Shown one piece after another: positions 7,914 through 13,902 of a DNA stretch of 17,428 nt. This stretch comes from Lentisphaeria bacterium. GTDB taxonomy: Bacteria; Verrucomicrobiota; Lentisphaeria; Oligosphaerales; Oligosphaeraceae. The stretch is from assembly GCA_016287975.1 (NCBI GenBank), contig JAEEXV010000133.1, positions 1 through 17,428 on the forward strand. Direction: 5' to 3'. A program made the position numbers and the translations under genes. The stretch's first letter is position 1. Each line of letters starts with the position of its first letter. The notes below the pieces were generated by a model, which was not told where the DNA came from, did no database searches, and was given only the letters and a program-made list of their open reading frames with translations.

Positions 7914-7946
7914 AAAAAAAGGAGGCAGGCCAGGGTGTGGCCTGCC
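7914..7946 (-). terminator. Intrinsic terminator of the three-gene glycosidase-phosphatase unit
   Basis: On the minus strand GGCAGGCCA, loop CACCC and TGGCCTGCC form a perfect 9-bp stem, followed by TCC and seven T. It begins 8 bp after the TAG stop at 7955. The T-run is on the minus-strand side only, so it terminates leftward transcription. Confidence 0.93.
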
Positions 7947-7954
7947 AGCAGGGG

Positions 7955-9757
7955 CTATGGGCGTTTGAGGCTCTTGACGAACTGCCGATGGAATGGGTTG
8001 GCGAGGATGCCCTCGCTCTGGTAGAAATAGAGGCCCTGGGCGCCCTGGGCGAGGTAGAAGTCGGCGAGGGCGGCGTATTCGGCGGGCCGGGTGAGGAGGA
8101 TCTGCCCGTATCCAGAGTAGTTGCGGCTCCAGGCGTCGAGGAGGCCGTGGATCTTCTTGCCGTATTTGCGGGCGAGGCGGACGAAGGGCTTGATGTTCAC
8201 GGGCGGGTAGATGGACATCATGTTGCCGGGGATGATGGTGTCGACGAGATTCTCGCGCAGGAGGGTCTCGACGGCCTCGTAGTAGTCGGGGTAGCCGACG
8301 ACGAAGCTGATGGAGATTTCGAGTTCGGCGCGGCGCTTCGGGCCGAGCTTGTCGACGAGCATCCGATGGAAGTCGATGATGTTCTTGGCGGTGAGGTAGT
8401 ACGGGTAGCGGGTGTGGGTGACGGAGAGGCCGTCGATGTCATAGCGCGCCAGTTCGCGGAAGTGCTCGGTCGCGAAGTCGAGGACCTCGGGCTCGTCGAA
8501 GTCGAGGCAGTGGCTGTGGCGGTAGTACTGGCGGTGCTCGGCGGCGAAGCGGGTCTCCGTGGCGGAGCCTGGGGCGCAGGAGCCGATGCCGATGTCGGCG
8601 AGGAACTTGACGCCATGGCGGTGGCAGGCGGCGGGGAGGGCCTCCATGATGTCCATCGCCTGGTTCATGAGGTCGAGGCCGTTGGAGGACTGGCGGTCGT
8701 CGCCGTGGACGACGCCGCCGTGGGCGCGCACGCCCACGGAATTGGGGTAGAGCACGCCTGAGCCGACGCGGCCCATCTGGCAGACGATCTTGTCGACGCC
8801 GAGTTCCTCGTAGCGCAGGGCGGTGATCTCGGCGTCCTCGCGGCGGATGAGCCGATAGAGATAGGCGAGGGAGTATGGCTCGCTGTAGAAGATGATTTCG
8901 GAGGGGCGCCTGGCGGAGGCGAGGGGGGGGACGGCGGGGCGGTCGGCGGGGACGAGCTTGAGGTAGAAGATGTCGCCGAAGCGGCGGAGGCGGTTGACGC
9001 GCGCGCTGGGGGACTGCACGATGCCGATGGTGTCGTCGGGGGTGAAGTCGTACTGGCCGATGAAGAACTCCTTCCAGAAGCGGTAGAAGGGGAGCAGCCC
9101 AGTGTGCAGGAGGATGCACTCGGTGGTCTTGCGGCCAGGGAGTTCCAGGTCGCATTCGAGGCGCTCCTCCTTGAAGCAGACGTAGAGGTCGTATTTGCCC
9201 TGGAGGCGCGGGTTGTGGCGCAGGGGGGGGACGGGCTCCTGGCCGAAGCAGCAGAGGCGGGGCTGTCCGAAGGTGCAGTTGGCGACGCACCATCCCGTCG
9301 GCGCATCGGCGGGATCGGACTGGCGGTTGGGCTCCATGCCCTCGTAGTCGTGGACGGGCGCGCCCTGCCACTCGTGCCAGTTCTTGAGGACGACGGTGTC
9401 GCCGTAGTCGGGACGGACCTCGATTTCCTCGGTGGAGAGGGGGCGCGCGCCCTCGCCCGCCCGCACGACCTTGAGGCGCGCGGTGCCGCCCTCGGGGACG
9501 CCGCCGAGGTTGACGGTGAAGTTCCAATAGACGCGGTTGTCGCGGATCATGCGCTCGGGGACGAGGCCGCAGTATTCGGTGGCCTCGTTCCAGCCGTCGC
9601 TCTTGTCGGGGTCGAAGAGGGTCTCGGGCTCCAGGTTCGGGAAGATGCACGCGGGTTCCCAGCGCGCGCCGCTCCAGTAGTGCACCTGAAGCGCGCCGCC
9701 TGCGGGGAGGTCGAGTTCATCGAGGACGAGCCAGCCATGCCAGTTGTAGGTCTTCAT
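7955..9757 (-). CDS. Putative GHL10-like TIM-barrel glycosidase, 600 aa
   Basis: No signal peptide or membrane segment is present, so the product is probably cytoplasmic. Residues 1 to about 280 look like beta-sandwich material, with a Cys-rich patch (157, 161, 169, 170). Residues from about 290 to 595 read like a (beta/alpha)8 barrel with strands such as VKFLADIG (383-390), DGLSVTHTRYP (442-452), ELEISISFVVGYP (478-490) and QGLYFYQSEG (574-583). The DG-RYP pattern resembles the GHL10/DUF187 motif DGIHLDxxRYP, but the Asp of that motif is Thr447 here. The family call is by motif memory only; catalysis and substrate are unknown. It starts 21 bp after the phosphoesterase gene and ends just before the terminator, making it the last gene of the operon. 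The leader CACCATCCTCCCC has no Shine-Dalgarno sequence. A non-catalytic barrel protein is an alternative. Confidence 0.8.
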   Translation of the reverse strand: MKTYNWHGWLVLDELDLPAGGALQVHYWSGARWEPACIFPNLEPETLFDPDKSDGWNEATEYCGLVPERMIRDNRVYWNFTVNLGGVPEGGTARLKVVRAGEGARPLSTEEIEVRPDYGDTVVLKNWHEWQGAPVHDYEGMEPNRQSDPADAPTGWCVANCTFGQPRLCCFGQEPVPPLRHNPRLQGKYDLYVCFKEERLECDLELPGRKTTECILLHTGLLPFYRFWKEFFIGQYDFTPDDTIGIVQSPSARVNRLRRFGDIFYLKLVPADRPAVPPLASARRPSEIIFYSEPYSLAYLYRLIRREDAEITALRYEELGVDKIVCQMGRVGSGVLYPNSVGVRAHGGVVHGDDRQSSNGLDLMNQAMDIMEALPAACHRHGVKFLADIGIGSCAPGSATETRFAAEHRQYYRHSHCLDFDEPEVLDFATEHFRELARYDIDGLSVTHTRYPYYLTAKNIIDFHRMLVDKLGPKRRAELEISISFVVGYPDYYEAVETLLRENLVDTIIPGNMMSIYPPVNIKPFVRLARKYGKKIHGLLDAWSRNYSGYGQILLTRPAEYAALADFYLAQGAQGLYFYQSEGILANPFHRQFVKSLKRP

Positions 9758-9778
9758 GGGGAGGATGGTGATCGGGGG

Positions 9779-11512
9779 TTATTGCAGTGCGGTTTCAAGG
9801 ATGTCGACGGTGTGGTCGGGATGGATGCGGATGTGGTCGATGACCTGGCCGTTTGGCTGTCGGGCGACGACTTCGAGTCCATCTTGGGAGACGGTGAGCA
9901 TCACGCAGGATGCCTGGGGGCCGATGCGGCCCGGTCCGTCAAGGACGACGACGGGGAACGGGTACAGATTCTGCTCGCGTTCGGTCAGGCGGTGGCATCC
10001 AGGGGCGCCGAAGCTGACGATTTTGCGGTCGTGGGGGGTGTATCTGGCGGTGCGGTGGGTGGGTCCTGCGAGCCAGAGGTCGATCTTATATCGGGGGGCG
10101 GGGCCGTAGAAGAGGTCGCCCATCAGTCCCTGCAGGTTTCGCGCGATGAACTGCTCGTGGAACTCCTCGAAGTCGGCGTCTTGGTCGAAGGGAGTGGCGT
10201 GGCAGAGGATGACGCGGTGGCGGGCCGTCTGGAACTGCGGCGTCTGGACGGCTTTCAGGAGCCATTCGCGCTCGGCCTGGAAGAGCGCCTTGTAGTCGGT
10301 GCGGCGCACATAGACATGGGGCGGGGCATTGTACTTTTTGTCCTCGCCTGAGTCCAGCACGAGGTATGCGGTGTCTCCGTGGCGGAACAGGTAGTAGGAG
10401 CATCCGAAGAGCTTCGGCCACTCCGTCGAGCAGTTGCCCCGCAGCTCGTGGTTTCCGCGCACGGGGAGGTAGATCTGGCGGTGCGCGGTGGCGTCCAGGG
10501 CGGGGGCGAGGATGTCGTGAAAGTATTCGCGGAAGATGTTCTCCGAGGTGTTGACCATGTCCCCCAGCGTGCAGAAGAGGTCCGCCTGCAGGAGGTCGCC
10601 TTGGAGGAACTGCTGGATGATGTCCTGTCGCTCCCTGGGAGGCATCTGGAGGTCGGAGATGCAGAAGAGGCGGTGGACGGGATTATCGGCGGCGGGCGTA
10701 CGGAAGGAGTAGACGGGCGTGCACTCCTCGTCATAGAGGCTGGTGTCGGCGGTCTTGACGCGGTATTCGTAGTCGGTGCCGGGCGCGAGCTTAGGCAAGT
10801 CGAAGACATGCCGGAAGTCCATCGGAAGCTGCCCCAGCACGCACTCCTGGAACTCCGTCCATTCCTCCTCGCCCTGGCGGCGCAGCTGGAGGACGGCCGC
10901 GTAGGACTGGAAGAGCTCGACTTGGATCTGGAGACGGCCGTCGGCGGCCTTCAGGAAGGGGCCGGCGACGATTCTTCCGTGGTCGGGCCAGAACATCTGG
11001 CGGACGCGAGCAAGGGAGGCCGTCGGATCCAGGACATCAGGCGGGTCGGGCAGAAGGGCGGCGCTCATGGGCCAGTGGTTGTACCACGGGCTGTGGTGTA
11101 GCCAGACCACGAGGGTGTTTTCCCCCTCGGTCAAGTTCAGGGCGTAGATGTGCGCGAGCGGTGTGAAGTCCGGCGTGCCGTTTCCAGTCTTCCGGGTGGA
11201 GCCCGCCATCGTGCCGTTCACATAGACCTCCAGCCACCATTCGGTCGCGACGCCGAGGTTGACCCGGCGAGGGCGGTCGGAGCGGATGGTCGCCACCGCG
11301 ATGGCATACCCCTCCTCTCCGCACGCAGGGTAGCCAGGGCGGATGGCGTTCAGGTCGAAGGAGCCGTCCTCCAGCGCGAACGGAATCGGCGCCACGGTCT
11401 CGCCGCACGCGAGCGCGAGGCTGCCCTGCGGCGGGCGGGTGATGGCGCGGGCGTCCTTTGGAGTTGCGTGGTCATGGAAGAAGACGTTCCAATGGTCGAG
11501 AGCGAGTGTCAT
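9779..11512 (-). CDS. Calcineurin-like phosphoesterase with N-terminal beta-sandwich domains, 577 aa
   Basis: Residues 1-165 look like a jelly-roll domain of the kind attached to sugar-active enzymes (EVYVNGTMAGS, LTEGENTLVVWL). Residues about 170-275 read like a fibronectin III or purple-acid-phosphatase N-terminal domain (LAPGTDYEYRVKT). The catalytic domain follows: SDLQ (Asp287, with Gln289 where His is usual), LGDMV (Asp318), RGNHE (353-356), His438 in LCHAT, and GPTH (483-486) where GHxH is usual. Asp, Asn and two His metal ligands remain, but two positions differ from the consensus, so metal use or activity may be altered. No signal peptide is seen, unusual for a protein with this layout. 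The ATG overlaps the TGA of the upstream gene by 4 bp (ATGA), implying translational coupling. The substrate, perhaps a sugar phosphate or phosphodiester, is inferred from neighbours only. Confidence 0.87.
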   Translation of the reverse strand: MTLALDHWNVFFHDHATPKDARAITRPPQGSLALACGETVAPIPFALEDGSFDLNAIRPGYPACGEEGYAIAVATIRSDRPRRVNLGVATEWWLEVYVNGTMAGSTRKTGNGTPDFTPLAHIYALNLTEGENTLVVWLHHSPWYNHWPMSAALLPDPPDVLDPTASLARVRQMFWPDHGRIVAGPFLKAADGRLQIQVELFQSYAAVLQLRRQGEEEWTEFQECVLGQLPMDFRHVFDLPKLAPGTDYEYRVKTADTSLYDEECTPVYSFRTPAADNPVHRLFCISDLQMPPRERQDIIQQFLQGDLLQADLFCTLGDMVNTSENIFREYFHDILAPALDATAHRQIYLPVRGNHELRGNCSTEWPKLFGCSYYLFRHGDTAYLVLDSGEDKKYNAPPHVYVRRTDYKALFQAEREWLLKAVQTPQFQTARHRVILCHATPFDQDADFEEFHEQFIARNLQGLMGDLFYGPAPRYKIDLWLAGPTHRTARYTPHDRKIVSFGAPGCHRLTEREQNLYPFPVVVLDGPGRIGPQASCVMLTVSQDGLEVVARQPNGQVIDHIRIHPDHTVDILETALQ

Positions 11513-13557
11513 GGTTGTGGGTGGTTGAAGGCGTCGCGGGATTTTTCCTCGTCGACCACGATGATTCCGCAGGGCGGAAGATTCGTGGGTTTGCCGAAAG
11601 GATCAACGCTCTGCACGATGCCGTCCTTCACGCAGAGTTTTCCGCGCGGGAACTCCGATTGGACGGTGAGGTTCGCGCCCTCTTCCAGGCGGAGTCTCGG
11701 AGCGCGGTAGGTGAAGACGCGGGAGTAGATGCCGATGCGCTGCCGACCCTCTTTGTCCCATTGGCGGTAGATGGCGACCTCGTTTCCGGTGGAGGAGACG
11801 GAGCCGAAGAGGCCGTCCTTCCTGGCCCCGTTTTCCAGCGGATGGTTCTCCAAGGCGCCGCGGATCTTTGCGGCGCAGTCCTTCCAGAAGAGGTCCGGGA
11901 CATTTGCGCCAGGCGGCAACTCCGCGTACGGGTTCCACGAAGCGGGGGCGGTGTCGAAGGGAATGCCGTCGGGACTGGAATGCTCCGCAGCTTCGGCGGA
12001 ATGCGGGGAGTTCAGGATGGCGCAGGTGAATGTCCAGCCAGTGTTCAGACGCACGTGCACGACCGTGGCCCTGGCAGGATAGTCTGTCCCCGGACGGAGG
12101 TCGCCGGTCAGCACCACCAGCTGGCGTTTGGCGAGGATCCGGCGCTTCAGCGCCTCGTCGAGCAGATGGAAGTTCGGGACAACCAGCGGCCCGTCCAGGG
12201 AATCCAGTTCCTGCGGCGTCGCGATGACGGCGATGTCGAGGCCGCCCAATTCCTCCAGCCGCGCGATCTGGTAGCATTCCTCCTGCGTGCCCCGAGTCCG
12301 GTATTCGGCGCGCAGAGCCTCGTAGGCGTTTGGGTCGTGCAGCCATGTCAGTTCGCCTGCGCTCGTCGCCTGGAAGGAGCAGGCGGCCTCGTCCAGCCGT
12401 TTCAGCCACTCCCATTCCTCCGTCGTGATGGTGTCTCCCAGGCAGACCATGAAGGCCTCGGCCGTGCGGCGCAACTGCCCATTCCAGTGGATCTGGCGCG
12501 AGGCAAGGAAGTGGTAGTCCCGCTCGAACATCGGCCTGAAATGACGTATGGCGTCATAGCTTTCGACGGTATCCTTGATGGAGAGCATCATGCAGACTTT
12601 GACGCCTGGCATGGAGGCCGCCATCTCCTGCATGACCGCCGCGAATTCCGTCATGTAGTCGCGCCATCCCCTGGTCAGGGAGAAGCCAGTGGAGGTGGTC
12701 TCCATGACGATCATGTCCACGCCGAGGCGCGCGACGGCCCGATAGTCGAGGCCCAGATAGTAGAGGCCGCCGAAGAGGCATTTGGTGTCGGGGGAGTTGA
12801 TCAGGGCGATTCGGCCGGTGGCGTGCATCGCGTCCAGGATCTTTTTCCAGAAGGAGAGCCAGCGGGCGTTCATGAAGTCGATCCACTCGTCCCGCAGGTT
12901 CTCCCAGATCCAGCGCATCCGCTGCTTGCCCTGTTCCCTGTTGGCGAGGTCTTGGCGATATTGGGCGGGGAGGCGTTCGCTCCCAAGCCAATCTCTGAAC
13001 ATCGCGACAAAGGCGTTGCCGTAGTAGCTGTTGAAGACGGGCCAGCCAGGGCCGCAGGTGTCGGGGCCGTGCCAGCCGTCGAAGCCGTAGTATTCTTCGA
13101 CTTCCATGAGCTTGCGGACAAAGAGGTCCTCCAGCAGCGTCCCGTCCTTCAGTGGCGCCAGCAGATTGACCGCGCCGTCGTCCCAGCCGGTCAGGCATTC
13201 GGGGTGGTCGGTCGCCCATTCGTGATGGAATCTGTCAGCTAGATAATAGCAGAATAGGGAGAAGACCACCTTGCAGCCTTTGCGGTGCAGCTGCGCGACC
13301 AGCCGTTTGAGCTGTTCGCTGTCCCATTGCTGCCGATCGCGCAAGCCATTTCCGCTGTGTCCCATGCGGGAACAGACATCCGCTGGCAAGATATGCGGCG
13401 CAGTCCAGTTCTCGTGCTGCAACACGAAATCGACGGCAGTGAGCAGCAGGGTGATTCCCTGCGGCGTCGCTTGCAGGCTCGCGAAGTAGGCCTCCACCCC
13501 CAGGTCGGGGGCGGCGTTGTCAAATGCGAGCAGCTCTGTCCAAATCCAGGTGTCCAT
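11509..13557 (-). CDS. Putative GH42-like TIM-barrel glycosidase, 682 aa
   Basis: The first 400 residues or so have the alternation of a GH-A-type barrel: ITLLLTAVDFVL near the start, KVVFSLFCYYLADRFH (96-111), the aromatic acid-rich loop YGFDGWHGPDTCGPGWP (157-173), RIALINS (249-255) and VDMIVMET (280-287, Glu286 a candidate nucleophile). An alpha/beta segment at about 440-515 (LDIAVIATPQELDSLDGPLVV) resembles the domain that follows the barrel in GH42 beta-galactosidases, and a beta-rich tail closes the protein. There is no signal peptide. An in-frame stop lies two codons upstream of the ATG, which fixes the start. It is the first gene of the unit and overlaps the phosphoesterase gene by 4 bp. 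The GH42 assignment is structural resemblance by eye, and the substrate is not predictable. Confidence 0.78.
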   Translation of the reverse strand: MDTWIWTELLAFDNAAPDLGVEAYFASLQATPQGITLLLTAVDFVLQHENWTAPHILPADVCSRMGHSGNGLRDRQQWDSEQLKRLVAQLHRKGCKVVFSLFCYYLADRFHHEWATDHPECLTGWDDGAVNLLAPLKDGTLLEDLFVRKLMEVEEYYGFDGWHGPDTCGPGWPVFNSYYGNAFVAMFRDWLGSERLPAQYRQDLANREQGKQRMRWIWENLRDEWIDFMNARWLSFWKKILDAMHATGRIALINSPDTKCLFGGLYYLGLDYRAVARLGVDMIVMETTSTGFSLTRGWRDYMTEFAAVMQEMAASMPGVKVCMMLSIKDTVESYDAIRHFRPMFERDYHFLASRQIHWNGQLRRTAEAFMVCLGDTITTEEWEWLKRLDEAACSFQATSAGELTWLHDPNAYEALRAEYRTRGTQEECYQIARLEELGGLDIAVIATPQELDSLDGPLVVPNFHLLDEALKRRILAKRQLVVLTGDLRPGTDYPARATVVHVRLNTGWTFTCAILNSPHSAEAAEHSSPDGIPFDTAPASWNPYAELPPGANVPDLFWKDCAAKIRGALENHPLENGARKDGLFGSVSSTGNEVAIYRQWDKEGRQRIGIYSRVFTYRAPRLRLEEGANLTVQSEFPRGKLCVKDGIVQSVDPFGKPTNLPPCGIIVVDEEKSRDAFNHPQP

Positions 13558-13565
13558 AGTCCATT

Positions 13566-13594
13566 AATATAAAGTCTGAACCGCAGGCACAAGG
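13566..13594 (-). promoter_or_regulatory. Possible promoter of the GH42-like gene with a near-leaderless start
   Basis: TATATT (13571-13566) lies only 8 nt before the ATG at 13557. Upstream, TTGTGC sits at 15 bp or CCTTGT at 17 bp, both poor -35 matches. If this -10 is used, transcription starts at or within a base or two of the start codon. The pocket is clearly AT-rich against its surroundings, which is the main support. Confidence 0.3.
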
Positions 13595-13602
13595 CAGATG
13601 GG

Positions 13603-13640
13603 AACCGCGGCGCGCGCCGTTCGACAGGCAGGCCGCGATT
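13603..13640 (-). repeat. Inverted repeat between the secreted enzyme gene and the GH42-like gene
   Basis: On the minus strand AATCGCGGC and GCCGCGGTT pair over 9 bp, with one G-T pair and a 20-nt loop. No T-run follows, so termination here is unproven. The 129-bp gap 13558-13686 holds nothing else besides the possible promoter. Confidence 0.3.
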
Positions 13641-13686
13641 TCGGTTTGCGCCATTTTATGGATTGGGGGTGTTGCAAGTGCAGGCC

Positions 13687-13902
13687 TTATTCGATTCGGA
13701 TGCGCTTTTCCAGGCGTTCGCCGTTGGCGAGATTGACGATTTGGATGGTCAATTCCCCTGGCGGGGCGTTGGCGGGGATGGAGATTCGGCGTTGCAGTTC
13801 GCCGTCCTTGACGACGCCCGCGCCCGACTGGTCGAGCCGCGCGCCGCTAGGCAGCGTGATTTCCAGGCTGACGGGGATGATGACGCCCCGATCGGGGGAG
13901 AA
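13687..13902 (-). other. In-frame coding continuation of 71 codons beyond the TAG of the secreted enzyme gene
   Basis: Directly after the TAG at 13905-13903 the same frame reads FSPDRGVIIPVSLEITL, then a polar stretch, then ISIPANAPPGELTIQIVNLA and finishes EKRIRIE before TAA (13689-13687). The codons have the window's high GC3 and its CCA/CCT habit, and the peptide looks like a beta-sandwich or NEW3-like C-terminal domain. No ATG, GTG or TTG gives it a sensible start of its own. A 12-bp palindrome, CCCC-GATC-GGGG (13897-13886), begins 5 nt after the TAG. The likely explanations are a recent nonsense mutation, a sequencing error or programmed readthrough. TAG serves as an ordinary stop elsewhere in the window, so general TAG reassignment is unlikely. 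Confidence 0.8.
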
